NCBI GenBank assembly: GCA_028285265.1
Contig: JANQPX010000069.1
Coordinates: forward strand, 372,001-436,000
Source of the DNA: Geminicoccaceae bacterium
GTDB taxonomy: Bacteria > Pseudomonadota > Alphaproteobacteria > Geminicoccales > Geminicoccaceae
Direction: 5' to 3'
DNA length: 64,000 bases
Positions 35,327-44,586 of the stretch are shown one piece after another (within the stretch, counting starts at the first letter, position 1; every line of letters starts with the position of its first letter). The notes beneath the pieces were generated by a model. The model ran no database searches. It worked only from the letters and a program-made list of their open reading frames with translations, and had not been told where the DNA came from. A program made the translations under genes and the position numbers.

Positions 35327-36046
35327 ATGATCGATCAAGGAACCGTCGCGTTGGTGACTGGCGCCAATAGGGGAATCGGCAGGGCTCTTGTGCAGGCTCT
35401 GTCGGCTACTCACGTCACCAAAATTTATGCTGGCGTCCGCTCGCTAGCAGCCTTCGAGCCCATCGTCTTAGCGACCAACGTCGTTCCCATTGAAATTGAT
35501 GTCACGCGGCCTGAGCAAATTGAGCGTTTGGCTGTGACAGCGCCTGATGTGACCCTTCTTTTTAACAATGCTGGAGTTCTGTCCTTTGGCGACATCATCT
35601 CAGCATCCTGGGACGATATTGAGCATAACTTAGCCGTGAACTACCTTGGCAAACTTCGTCTCGCTCGTGCTTTTGCGCCCGTTATCGAGCGCAATGGCGG
35701 TGGGGCGATCGTGAATACCCTGACATTGGTTGCTCTCGCCAGTATGCCTGAGCTTTCGATCTACAACGCCTCCAAGGCCGCGGCTTGGTCGATGACACAA
35801 TCTCTGCGTGCAAGTCTCTTGAATCGCAATGTTCGCGTCCATGGAGTTTTCCCAGGTGCAGTCGACACTGATATGCTGAAAGACGTCGATATCGAAAAGG
35901 CCAGTCCTAGCGACGTAGCCCTGGCTATTCTTAAAGGGGTTACCGACGACGAAGAGGACATCTTTCCCGACGCTATGTCGAGATCACTCTATTCCGCCTG
36001 GAAAGAAGATCATAAGGCTGTTGAAAAGCAGTTTGCCAATATGTGA
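35327..36046 (+). CDS. Short-chain dehydrogenase/reductase
   Basis: A 239-residue SDR with cofactor motif TGANRGIG, NNAG, catalytic YNASK and a C-terminal AWKEDHKAVEKQF tail. The start at 35327 is fixed by AAAGGAGA six bases upstream; an ATG 13 codons earlier is in frame but lacks such a site. The gene follows the divergent LysR regulator and is co-transcribed with the next SDR, 20 bases later. Substrate unknown. Confidence 0.9.
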   Translation: MIDQGTVALVTGANRGIGRALVQALSATHVTKIYAGVRSLAAFEPIVLATNVVPIEIDVTRPEQIERLAVTAPDVTLLFNNAGVLSFGDIISASWDDIEHNLAVNYLGKLRLARAFAPVIERNGGGAIVNTLTLVALASMPELSIYNASKAAAWSMTQSLRASLLNRNVRVHGVFPGAVDTDMLKDVDIEKASPSDVALAILKGVTDDEEDIFPDAMSRSLYSAWKEDHKAVEKQFANM

Positions 36047-36066
36047 TGCGACTAGAGGAGTGATTT

Positions 36067-36831
36067 ATGGCTGAACTCAATGGCCAAGTTGCCATCGTTA
36101 CTGGCGCCAGCCGCGGGATAGGCAGAGCTACGGTAGAGGAACTGTCGCAACAGGGGATGACCGTTATGGTCGCATCAAGATCGGTTGATAGCGTTCAACC
36201 GGTCGCGGAGGAAATCGAGCGCAACGGTGGGCGGGCAGAAGCGATTGCCTGTGACGTGCGAGAATTCGCCGAGGTTGTCTCTGTGGTTCAACGTTGCAGG
36301 GAGCGTTTTGGCCGCCTCGATGTTCTGGTTAACAATGCTGGAATGATCGAGCCTATCGCCCCCCTCGCCGAGTCGGATCCATCAGCATGGAGGGCAGCGG
36401 CTGAAACCAACTATCTCGGCGTCTATCATGGCTTGCGCGCTGCGATCCCGATCATGATCGAACAGAACGGTGGCGTCATTATCAATGTGAGCTCGGGCGC
36501 TGCCAATAGCCCTCTCGAAGGCTGGAGCCATTACTGTTCCAGCAAAGCTGCCGCCTTGGCGCTCACTCGTTGCGCCGACAAGGAATATCGGAATCAAGGG
36601 ATCCGAGTTGTTGGATTGAGCCCAGGTACTGTAGCAACGGGGATGCAAACCACGATCAAAGCGTCTGGCATCAACCCTGTGAGCCAGCTTGACCCTTCAG
36701 CCCATATTCCGCCCGCATGGGCTGCGCGTGCTATAGCTTGGCTTTGCACGGAGCAGGGAGCTGATTTTGCCGGCTCAGATTTCTCCATAAAGACGGAAGA
36801 AGGAAAGAGGTTGGTCGGCCTAATCGATTGA
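36067..36831 (+). CDS. Short-chain dehydrogenase/reductase
   Basis: A 254-residue SDR with TGASRGIG, NNAG, the catalytic YCSSK and a C-terminal region typical of classical 3-ketoacyl reductase-like enzymes (SPGTVATGMQTTI). A GAGGAG-type site precedes the ATG. It is the second gene of the LysR-controlled pair. The two SDRs differ clearly in sequence, so they probably act on successive or related carbonyl compounds. Confidence 0.9.
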   Translation: MAELNGQVAIVTGASRGIGRATVEELSQQGMTVMVASRSVDSVQPVAEEIERNGGRAEAIACDVREFAEVVSVVQRCRERFGRLDVLVNNAGMIEPIAPLAESDPSAWRAAAETNYLGVYHGLRAAIPIMIEQNGGVIINVSSGAANSPLEGWSHYCSSKAAALALTRCADKEYRNQGIRVVGLSPGTVATGMQTTIKASGINPVSQLDPSAHIPPAWAARAIAWLCTEQGADFAGSDFSIKTEEGKRLVGLID

Positions 36832-36893
36832 CCGTCCGGCATCTGTCGCCGCTCTTGAGCGAATGACGCAACTTTTGAGGTTTGGTGCATGGA

Positions 36894-37787
36894 TCACCGC
36901 GATGCGCGAACTGGACGTGTGAAGGCCACTGTGTGTTTGTTGGCTTCAAATCCAACGCTCAGATAGAGTCGTTCAGCAATCGGGTTGTCTCGTCTAAAGC
37001 AGACCTTGACCCGGCATGCACCTGCCGCAGCGAGGCAGGATATGCCGAAGGTGATCAAGTGACGTGCGAGCCCGCGTCGTTGATGTCCATCTTCTGTGCG
37101 GATTGGTTCAACGAGGCCTGTCGCTGTTTTAGGGTCGAGCCAGAACAAGCCATACGCGGCAACATTGTTCTGCCTGTCGAGAACGAGCAGGTCGAGGTCC
37201 GCGCGATAGAGTGGCGTCTGCCGAAGACGGGTCTCAACATTGGGGCCGCTTCGCTTCGTCATGTGATGTGGGCAAGTTGCATTATTGAGGCGCGTGGACA
37301 ATCGATAGTCCGGGTGGAGCGGGCTAATCATTGAGGGGGCGTTAGTATCTTTCCATGCATCAACAATTGCGACTTCATTATCATCGTTGATAGTGAAACC
37401 GAGCTCCTCGAGCGCGTTGTTCATAAGAACATCTGCTCGGTCGACTGTGAAGCCGACGGAATTTAGCCCAGATTGTTCGGCATGGTTCGTGCCACGCTCC
37501 ACAACGTGGGCGACCCATTCGGACGTGGCGTCGGGCATAACGATCGGGTCAAGGCTGATTCCATCGTCCCAGCGAGTTGCGATTACCGCTGCTTCAGGAT
37601 GACCTTTATGATCGAACCAGAACAGTTGCCTGAGGTTGTCGGTCGAGCGTGGCGTTCGCCACCACCAATTCAAGTCGGCCGCTTCTAAAATGCCAGCGGT
37701 GGGATGAGTACCGCGCACACGTTGCAAAAGCTCAGTCACGGCCTCTAGGTAATCAGTGCCATACAGATAGTCTTCTCGTAGGGGCAT
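36894..37787 (-). CDS. GNAT-family N-acetyltransferase
   Basis: A 297-residue protein whose C-terminal half is a GNAT domain with an acetyl-CoA loop in GHQRRGLARHLITFG and the closing VCFRRDNPIAERLYLSVGF segment. The N-terminal half has a degenerate second GNAT-like fold. It is monocistronic, convergent with the SDR pair. The substrate is not evident. Confidence 0.82.
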   Translation of the reverse strand: MPLREDYLYGTDYLEAVTELLQRVRGTHPTAGILEAADLNWWWRTPRSTDNLRQLFWFDHKGHPEAAVIATRWDDGISLDPIVMPDATSEWVAHVVERGTNHAEQSGLNSVGFTVDRADVLMNNALEELGFTINDDNEVAIVDAWKDTNAPSMISPLHPDYRLSTRLNNATCPHHMTKRSGPNVETRLRQTPLYRADLDLLVLDRQNNVAAYGLFWLDPKTATGLVEPIRTEDGHQRRGLARHLITFGISCLAAAGACRVKVCFRRDNPIAERLYLSVGFEANKHTVAFTRPVRASR

Positions 37788-38266
37788 CAGGATCTAAGTC
37801 TTTGATATGATTCGCTTGCAAGCCACACGCGGGGAGGATCTCGAGCATCACTCGATGACACGTCGCCTTTCATTCTCATGTCGCACTGTAGCACGAGATA
37901 GAGGACACCGAAGTGTCCATGAACGAATGCCAATGACCGTATGGTCGAGCTTTCTTGTGCCCGACATCCGGATGAGCTTCGTAGTGGTCGTTAAGACACG
38001 ACCAGCTTCAAGGGGAAAGCCTGCAGCATTCAGAACGTCGTGCATCGATCAACACGACGGGCTGACTTTGCAGATACTTGGCGAGAATGATAGATGTCAG
38101 CCGAGCCAGACCTCGAGGGCATTGTGATTGGGGGGATTTTGGTTCTGGTTTCAATGGGACTAGGCATACCCTTACGCCAGTGCTTCGTATGAGTGAGCCT
38201 GACGTTGGGCCTCTTCCAGAGGTTTGAACAAGGTACTCAAGATGCGATGCAAATTGTGGAAAGGTC
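37788..38266. other. Gene-free stretch downstream of the first catabolic operon
   Basis: About 480 bases between the acetyltransferase start and the end of the first oxygenase operon. No gene, terminator or repeat is supported; frames present are short and lack ribosome sites. Confidence 0.45.
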
Positions 38267-39196
38267 TTAGGTGTAAGTACGAGCGTACATAGCCTTGAGG
38301 TGGTCTTCTACTGTCACAACGGGATATTTGGGCATCTCGCCGGCATCCAGGCATGTCGGCACGCAGGATACCTGATAGTCAGGATTGCCCGTGTAAAAGA
38401 AGGGTACGGAGTACCGCTCCAAGCCCGTGTCATTGATGACACGGTGAAGAGTTGACCGATATCGATCATTGGTCCAGCGGGCAATCAAATCGCCAAGATT
38501 GACAATGTAAGCGCCCTGCATGGGCGGTGCTTTTGTCCAGCGATCTTGGACCTTTACCTGTAATCCACCAACCTCGTCTTGCAACAAAAGCGTCAGTCCA
38601 CCGAAATCGGTATGAGCACCGGCGCCCATCTCGTCCGGCATCTCAGGACGCGACGGTGGATAATGGAGAAGTCGCAGGGTCGCAAGCGGTCGATAAGTAA
38701 ATGTATCGAATGCATCCTCCTTCAGATTCAGTGATAATGCCATGCCGCGAATCAACGTAGCGCTGACGACCGAAAGGGCTCCAAAATAAGCCATCATCAC
38801 TGGGCGAAAGAATGGAAGGTCGGCAGGCCATTGATTAGGGCCTTGGTTAAAGCGGCCGTAGCGCGGATCGCCCTCTGCAATTTCCTCACCGATGTAAAAG
38901 CCTTCCTTCCGATCCGGCATTGAACCGGGTTGCAAGGTTTGACCACCCAGCGGTTCGTATCCGCGATTGCAATGTGACGCGGCCTTATCGACTGTCGTCT
39001 TAACGGTCATGGGTAAGGCAAAGAAGGCGCGTGACTCCTTCATCACGGCCTCCATGAGAGCAAGCGGTATGCCATGTCCGACACAGTAGAAAAATCCGTA
39101 GGACGTAGCTGCACTGCAGAGTTGGTCAGCAACATTGCGTCTTGCCACCGGATCGGAACTACTGAGATTTGCGATATCGACAATTGGAAGAGTCAT
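38267..39196 (-). CDS. Isopenicillin N synthase-like 2OG/Fe(II) oxygenase A
   Basis: A 309-residue non-heme iron oxygenase. The N-terminal DIOX_N domain (IVDIANLSS) is followed by the jelly-roll core with iron ligands His and Asp in GAHTDFGGL, a distal His in STLHRV and the 2-oxoglutarate/carboxylate-binding Arg and Ser of ERYSVPF. All key residues are intact. Its ATG overlaps the stop of the paralogous oxygenase gene by 4 bases (ATGA). Placed last in an operon with an importer and a deaminase-type amidohydrolase, it probably hydroxylates or demethylates the imported compound; beta-lactam synthesis is not implied. Confidence 0.9.
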   Translation of the reverse strand: MTLPIVDIANLSSSDPVARRNVADQLCSAATSYGFFYCVGHGIPLALMEAVMKESRAFFALPMTVKTTVDKAASHCNRGYEPLGGQTLQPGSMPDRKEGFYIGEEIAEGDPRYGRFNQGPNQWPADLPFFRPVMMAYFGALSVVSATLIRGMALSLNLKEDAFDTFTYRPLATLRLLHYPPSRPEMPDEMGAGAHTDFGGLTLLLQDEVGGLQVKVQDRWTKAPPMQGAYIVNLGDLIARWTNDRYRSTLHRVINDTGLERYSVPFFYTGNPDYQVSCVPTCLDAGEMPKYPVVTVEDHLKAMYARTYT

Positions 39197-40188
39197 CGCT
39201 TCGTTCCGAAGTTTGCGCCGAGCCGCATTTGGATATAGTCGTGGGCGGTCATTGCATCATATTTGCGATCGGGTCCTTGCAGTATGATGTCTTTGTTTGC
39301 CTGGGCAAAGAATGCGATTGAATACCGCGCGCCAAGAGGCTCGCCAGACTTCGGCATGCGAACACGATGTAGATTGGACAGCAGTCGGTCATCTGACCAG
39401 CGCATCAACATGTCACCAATATTACAGGTTACAACGCCCTCGATCGGAGGCACATCTGTCCAGGCAAGATCGTTGCTGCTGGCATCCTTGCCAGGGCAAA
39501 GTTGCAGGCCACCTTGTCCAGCCCGTTGGTGCAGAAGTGTGAGGCAGTCAAAATCTGTATGTGCGCCTGCTCGCCAGAAGGAAAAATCTTCGGGTTTTGC
39601 GTCTTCCATAGCGAGATAATGGATCAGACGAAGGGTCGACTGATACTCAGGGCTCATCGGATCATGACCGTCTGTGAAAAAATCGGGCGCAAATTCCAAC
39701 CGATCCGCGAAGCAAGAAAGAACCTTCATTGCCAGTGCCCAATTATGACGCTCGAAGGCGAGCATTGTCGCCTTAAAGCCGGGAGTTTCTTGCCCTGAGG
39801 GCCATAGCTTCGACATGCGCGGCAAGGTAATTTGATAGCTTTCCTTTTGATCTGCCGTGCCAGTAGAAGGACGTATCTGAGACTTGTACTCCCAGCCTGC
39901 ATTAGTACCTGGTTTTAGCGGATATTGTTCTTTCGTTTCCGATGGCAGCGCAAAAAAGTCTGCAGATGCATGGAACGCCTCATCAATGAGATCAGTGGGA
40001 ATGCCGTGATTGGTGAGCTGAAAGAAGCCGATATCTGTTGCCGCCGCCCAGAGGGATTCGGTGATCTCCGGCTTGCGCGAGGCAAATGCTGACATATCGA
40101 TGAGAGGGATTTCGCGATTGATCTCGACACCATAACCGCCGAATCCTTGTTCCTTTTGAAGCTCAACAAGGGGTATGTCTTCGCTCAT
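39193..40188 (-). CDS. Isopenicillin N synthase-like 2OG/Fe(II) oxygenase B
   Basis: A 331-residue paralog of the next gene, with iron ligands in GAHTDFDCL and NLHRVRM and the Arg-x-Ser motif ARYSIAF. The start at 40188 has AAGGAGAG seven bases upstream, better than the ATG 14 codons earlier. It follows the TrzN-like amidohydrolase by 38 bases. Two different, intact oxygenases in tandem suggest two successive oxidations or a heteromeric enzyme. Confidence 0.9.
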   Translation of the reverse strand: MSEDIPLVELQKEQGFGGYGVEINREIPLIDMSAFASRKPEITESLWAAATDIGFFQLTNHGIPTDLIDEAFHASADFFALPSETKEQYPLKPGTNAGWEYKSQIRPSTGTADQKESYQITLPRMSKLWPSGQETPGFKATMLAFERHNWALAMKVLSCFADRLEFAPDFFTDGHDPMSPEYQSTLRLIHYLAMEDAKPEDFSFWRAGAHTDFDCLTLLHQRAGQGGLQLCPGKDASSNDLAWTDVPPIEGVVTCNIGDMLMRWSDDRLLSNLHRVRMPKSGEPLGARYSIAFFAQANKDIILQGPDRKYDAMTAHDYIQMRLGANFGTKR

Positions 40189-40226
40189 GCCGACTCTCCT
40201 TCTTGGTGCCGTTATCCCGGTATCGT

Positions 40227-41606
40227 TCAATTGAGGCTTGCCTGGCGCTTCTCCTTCAGTGTTGCTGTTATCCGTTTCGCCTCACAGCACAGATAATCGA
40301 GATCGAGCCAGGAGACGCGACCATCTTGAACAATGGGACGTCCCTGTACGAAGCTTTGCTGTGCAACAGCACTGCCGGTTATCACAGGTGCGAGCGCTGG
40401 GTCATGCAGGCCCAAATTGCGGGGATGCGTCAGATCGAACAGTACGATGTCCGCCGCCATCCCAGGAGCAATGCGACCGATTGAATCGAATCCGAGCGCA
40501 CGAGCACCACCTTCGGTAGCCCAATGCAAAATAGTCTCAGCGCGTGAGGCCCCAACACCTTTTGATGCACGATGGGTGGTGAATGCCGCGTACATCGCAG
40601 CTCCCATGTCGGCAGCCTCGTTGGCACCTGCGCCATCGACGCCAATCGAGACAATACCGCCGCGGTGATGGAATGCGTCGGCCGGGGCAATCCCAGAACC
40701 GAGCCTCGCATTTGCCTGCGTACAATGGGCCATCGCTGTGCCAGCGTCGACCAATTCACGGATCTCGCTTTGATCAAGCTCGACCAAGTGAGCAAACCAG
40801 ACGTCGGGACCTATCCAATCTTGTTCGGCGAGCCAATGCACTGGACGTTTACCGAAGGTCCGTTCGGCAAAGTCAACATAGGTCATATTTTCAGAAAGAT
40901 GGGAGTGTCGTCGAATTCCGAGATCACGCGCCGCTTCCGCAAATAATGGCAGCTCTTCCGGTTCAAGATTGAAGAGCGGCGTCGTAGGAGCAAGCGCAAG
41001 GCGTGTCATCGCAAGAGGATTCGGATCGTGCCAACGAGCCGCTGCGACTCTGACCTGCTCCAGAAATTCGGTGGCTGGTTCCTTAAACGCCGGTGGTAAT
41101 GACGGATCATCGAAATATTCCCGCCCTTTTGTATTACCGCCACGTGCGAGCAAAAACCGTACGCCAAACCGTGCAGCCTCATTAAACAAGACTTCAGTCG
41201 GGTCATAGTCATACTGTGCTGTGTAAAGATAGTGATGGTCGCAGACCGTGGTTGCACCCGAAAGCACTAGTTCTGCAAGACCAATTCGCGCCGATACGGC
41301 GAGGATGTCGGCATCAATAAACGGCCAGTACGCGTATGGGCACTTTTGGAGCCAGATGTCGAGCGCTTGGTTCATTCCATCCGGCACGGCTTTCAGGACT
41401 GACTGAAACAGATGGTGATGAGTGTTGACCAGACCAGGCGTGACTACGGTGCCGCGCGCGTCGACGACATGTTCGTTCTCCTGTGGGCTGAGCGAACCGA
41501 TCTCGACGATCAAACCGTCACGTACTCTGAGTGCACCGGAAAAGCGGGTGCCATTCACGTCACCTGTGAGGCCATGTTCAATATTGACAATAACAAAGTT
41601 GTTCAC
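40227..41606 (-). CDS. Amidohydrolase, TrzN/8-oxoguanine deaminase-like
   Basis: A 459-residue metal-dependent hydrolase of the subtype that deaminates or dechlorinates purines, triazines and similar rings. Zinc ligands are in NTHHHLFQS, RHSHLSE, FAHLVEL and the catalytic Asp in SIGVDGAGANE. The start is GTG at 41606, whose GTGA overlaps the permease stop and which has AAAGGA six bases upstream. The operon order (binding protein, ATPase, permease, this enzyme, two oxygenases) suggests it acts on the imported compound. 8-oxoguanine itself is only one option. Confidence 0.88.
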   Translation of the reverse strand: MNNFVIVNIEHGLTGDVNGTRFSGALRVRDGLIVEIGSLSPQENEHVVDARGTVVTPGLVNTHHHLFQSVLKAVPDGMNQALDIWLQKCPYAYWPFIDADILAVSARIGLAELVLSGATTVCDHHYLYTAQYDYDPTEVLFNEAARFGVRFLLARGGNTKGREYFDDPSLPPAFKEPATEFLEQVRVAAARWHDPNPLAMTRLALAPTTPLFNLEPEELPLFAEAARDLGIRRHSHLSENMTYVDFAERTFGKRPVHWLAEQDWIGPDVWFAHLVELDQSEIRELVDAGTAMAHCTQANARLGSGIAPADAFHHRGGIVSIGVDGAGANEAADMGAAMYAAFTTHRASKGVGASRAETILHWATEGGARALGFDSIGRIAPGMAADIVLFDLTHPRNLGLHDPALAPVITGSAVAQQSFVQGRPIVQDGRVSWLDLDYLCCEAKRITATLKEKRQASLN

Positions 41607-42436
41607 CGTCGTTCCTTTGGCAAAGACCAGGGAAAGAAGATCCGTTGTGTCTGATTGACAATCTGAAAGAGCATTAGAGACATGGAGATCAGCACAACGA
41701 GCCCGGCCCATGCTTGAGGCAGCTTGAACATTGATGTTGAGAATTGGATAAAGTAGCCGATGCCTTTCTCCGCCGCGACGAACTCCGCCACAACTGATCC
41801 GATGACAGCAAGCGTAATCGAGATTTTGAGACCGGAGAAGATATATGGCACAGCATAGGGAAGGCGGATTTGCGTGATTTCTCGGTGGACAGGTGCTCTC
41901 AATGATCGCGATAATTCGATCAACTCAGGCGGCGTAGCCATGAGGCCTGTGGTCATCGAGACCACCAGTGGGAAGAAAGAAATCATAAACGTGATGACGA
42001 CTCGTGGCGCATCGTCTGTGCCGAGTACAACGATAATAATCGGCGCAACCGCCACCACGGGGACAGATTGAATCACCACCAATAACGGATAAATGGCCCG
42101 GCTCATAAAGCGAGACTTAGCGAGGCCAACGGCGATCGGAAGTGAGATTGCGATTGCCACTGCATAGCCAATCAGGGCAACACGCAGCGTTGCCCAAACA
42201 TGCTCGATCCAACGCATCGTATCAATGGCATCATAGCCTGTAAGAATACGCGTCGGTGCCGGCAGGATGTAGGGAGGCACGTTGAAAAGGCGTGTGCCGG
42301 ACTCCCAACACAGTAAAATCGCAGCAAAGGCCAAGGACGGCAGTACCAAGGGGGTGCGTAGGAGCCAAGCTCGCATGCCGTTCAAGCTGTTGACGGGCGT
42401 CCCATCTGTCGATTTCGAGTTGGTAATCGGAGTCAC
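41603..42436 (-). CDS. ABC transporter permease (NitT/TauT type)
   Basis: A 277-residue membrane protein with about six helices and the TauC/SsuC-like EAA loop around LIELSRSLRAPVHREITQIRLP. It shares a 4-base overlap with the ATPase gene upstream and with the amidohydrolase gene downstream. It forms the channel of an importer whose ligand is probably aromatic or heterocyclic. Confidence 0.92.
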   Translation of the reverse strand: MTPITNSKSTDGTPVNSLNGMRAWLLRTPLVLPSLAFAAILLCWESGTRLFNVPPYILPAPTRILTGYDAIDTMRWIEHVWATLRVALIGYAVAIAISLPIAVGLAKSRFMSRAIYPLLVVIQSVPVVAVAPIIIVVLGTDDAPRVVITFMISFFPLVVSMTTGLMATPPELIELSRSLRAPVHREITQIRLPYAVPYIFSGLKISITLAVIGSVVAEFVAAEKGIGYFIQFSTSMFKLPQAWAGLVVLISMSLMLFQIVNQTQRIFFPWSLPKERR

Positions 42437-43206
42437 GTTTGGGCCCTCTCGCGCTTGATGAGAAGGCTGCGCAAATGTGCTATGAAATCCTGAACCTCAA
42501 TCGCACGCATCGCATCGTCTGAACGTGGACGGATTAAAGGCACGGCTAGGTCGGCGATGACCTGTCCTGGGCGCTCGCTGATGACCATAATCCGATCAGC
42601 CAGCAAGACAGCTTCGTGAATTGAATGTGTAATGAACATCACCGTTTTAGGACTGGCTTGCCAAAGCCTAAGAAGTTCAAACCCCATGGCATCTCGAGTC
42701 AACGCGTCGAGTGCTGAGAACGGCTCATCCATCAGCAGAATGTCAGGGTTCAAAAACAAGGCTCGCGCGATGGCCACACGCTGTTGCATGCCTCCAGAGA
42801 GTTCGCGGGGCAAGCGCCTTTCGAAGCCATTAAGCCCAACGGTTTCAATGATTTGCTGCGCTCGTTCTCTATCCTGCTCGCTGACGTGCCCATATTTGTG
42901 CTTTGCTGGAAAGACAACATTGTCCTGAACGCTCGCCCAAGGCAGAAGGGTGGCCTGCTGAAAAATGATACCAATGTCATCACGGGGTGCCGTGACAGGT
43001 TTGTCGTAAACGCGTACTTCACCCTCAGTCGCTTCTAGAAGACCTGAGGTCAGACGCAGTAAGGTTGACTTCCCGCAACCAGACGGTCCCAAAACAGCGA
43101 CAAACTCGTGTCGGGCAATCGCCATTGACACGCCAGACAGGGCTCGAAGCGATCCTGTGTCGGTCAGAAATGTCTGACCGACATTCGAGAATTGGATCGC
43201 TGTCAA
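42433..43206 (-). CDS. ABC transporter ATPase (NitT/TauT type)
   Basis: About 257 residues with Walker A GPSGCGKST, Q-loop FQQATLLPW, signature LSGGMQQRVAIARAL and Walker B LLMDEPFSALDA. The start is uncertain: TTG at 43206 (LTAIQFSNVG) fits the family N-terminus, TTG at 43218 is closer to GAGG but too near to it, and ATGs further up lie inside the binding-protein gene. It lies between the binding protein and permease genes. Confidence 0.9.
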   Translation of the reverse strand: MTAIQFSNVGQTFLTDTGSLRALSGVSMAIARHEFVAVLGPSGCGKSTLLRLTSGLLEATEGEVRVYDKPVTAPRDDIGIIFQQATLLPWASVQDNVVFPAKHKYGHVSEQDRERAQQIIETVGLNGFERRLPRELSGGMQQRVAIARALFLNPDILLMDEPFSALDALTRDAMGFELLRLWQASPKTVMFITHSIHEAVLLADRIMVISERPGQVIADLAVPLIRPRSDDAMRAIEVQDFIAHLRSLLIKRERAQT

Positions 43207-43222
43207 GGCAGTTGCCAAGGCC

Positions 43223-44212
43223 TCAGTCCGGCAAAAAGGATCGGTCAACAATGCTCTCAGGATCGATTGCATCCGGGGCGAGATTCTGAGCGGCTGCAAC
43301 GCGCGTCCACGTCGCCGTCAAGCGTCCAGGCTCAAACACACCGAGCCCGTCCTTATTCGTGACATCATTAAAGACAAGCTTTGACGCATCGAGCCAAGAC
43401 CCGGTAACGTCCTCGGCGTTAAGCTCCGGCACCAATGCCGAGACAGCAGCACCAGCCTTATCAGGATTGGCCTCCGCAAATTCGAGCGATTTTTTGAACG
43501 CGGTAACAAAACGCTTAGCGACGTCGGGACGCTCGCTGAGGAACGTTTCATTGGCTACCAAGGAGGCCGAATAGAGTTCCAGCCCCGCTTCCGACCAAGG
43601 CAGTACAATGATGTCCTTTCCAGCTTCTTTGGCTTGGCCTGCATAGCGTGAAACATCGGTGAGCCAGGCGATAATGGCATCGGTTTGCCCTGTCATGAGC
43701 AATGGCCCGAGTGCAGCAGGGTCAGCTTTGGTGAGTTCGATGTCGCCTTCAGCCATACCATTGTCTGCGAGCACCAAAGGCAGATAGACATTCGATGCTG
43801 TGAAAGGTGACGTCGCGATTTTTTTGCCTTTGACGTCCGTGAGCGTCGAGATGCCCGTCTCTGCTGTTGTGTAAAAAGCGTGGGGCCCCGTATTGAAGAT
43901 AGACATCACAGCCATGACCGGAACGCCTTCGGTGGCTTTCGCGGCCATCAAAGCGCCAAGGCCTGCGGATCCGATGTCAGAGGAACCTGTCGCCAACTTG
44001 GTGATGGCTTCCGACGAGCCACGTCCGGGTTCGATCGCGACTTCGATCCCGGCTTCCTCACAGAAACCTTGTTCGATGCAAACGTAGATTGGTGACTTAT
44101 CGCCGCCAGGTAGCCAATCAAGCTGATAGGTAACCTTGTCCAAGGCCCATGCGTCCGAGACTGACCAGGTTAATGCTGAAGCTGCGCATGCCGCCAGTGC
44201 TAGTGTTCGCAT
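43223..44212 (-). CDS. ABC transporter solute-binding protein (NMT1/THI5-like)
   Basis: A 329-residue periplasmic protein with a signal peptide (cleavage near AWALDK) and the NMT1/THI5 fold: VTYQLDWLPGGDKSPIYVC near the N-terminus, then EPGRGSSEAITKLATGSSDIG. Related binding proteins take up pyrimidines, riboflavin, taurine or nitrate; the W-x-P-GG sequence differs from the HCCCG thiamin-pyrimidine type. First gene of the operon with the ATPase, permease, amidohydrolase and two oxygenases. Confidence 0.9.
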   Translation of the reverse strand: MRTLALAACAASALTWSVSDAWALDKVTYQLDWLPGGDKSPIYVCIEQGFCEEAGIEVAIEPGRGSSEAITKLATGSSDIGSAGLGALMAAKATEGVPVMAVMSIFNTGPHAFYTTAETGISTLTDVKGKKIATSPFTASNVYLPLVLADNGMAEGDIELTKADPAALGPLLMTGQTDAIIAWLTDVSRYAGQAKEAGKDIIVLPWSEAGLELYSASLVANETFLSERPDVAKRFVTAFKKSLEFAEANPDKAGAAVSALVPELNAEDVTGSWLDASKLVFNDVTNKDGLGVFEPGRLTATWTRVAAAQNLAPDAIDPESIVDRSFLPD

Positions 44213-44280
44213 AGAACTCTCCTCTCCTCAGTTGCTTTTCGCTTCTGTGCCGTTGGTTGTCGCCAAGCCGCGCAATGCAA

Positions 44281-44496
44281 TCAGGTCAAGAAAGCCTGGA
44301 TTGCGTTGCGCGTCGTCTTATGAGGAGGCTCATGCATGTGCCGCGCCAACATGCCGATAACAGGATCTAATCCGCGAGTAGGAATGAGAATTGTCGTTGT
44401 CTTGGAGAGATCTTCGGAAAGTGTGTAAAATTTTTGCTGTTTTCTTGCGCAGTTTGCTGCGTTATCGGGCAGGTCGTCATCGTGATAGTCGTTCAT
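44281..44496 (-). CDS. Possible small protein upstream of the first importer operon
   Basis: A 71-residue frame starting at ATG 44496 with an acidic N-terminus (MNDYHDDDLPDNAAN) and a basic, His-rich C-terminus. No membrane segment or family is seen and the ribosome site is weak. It lies 68 bases upstream of the binding-protein gene, same strand. It may be spurious; composition is protein-like but not decisive. Confidence 0.3.
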   Translation of the reverse strand: MNDYHDDDLPDNAANCARKQQKFYTLSEDLSKTTTILIPTRGLDPVIGMLARHMHEPPHKTTRNAIQAFLT

Positions 44497-44586
44497 TCGT
44501 CGCTTGCAGCACTGGTCAAATGGCGCATCGCTTGCAAGTGACCAGTGGGCCAAGCCCTACCAATCTCGCCGTAGAGGAATATGAAG

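Noticed and set aside
38267..40188. Beta-lactam biosynthesis by isopenicillin N synthase
   Set aside because: The family name covers many 2OG/Fe(II) oxygenases; there is no ACV synthetase, and the RxS motif indicates 2-oxoglutarate use.
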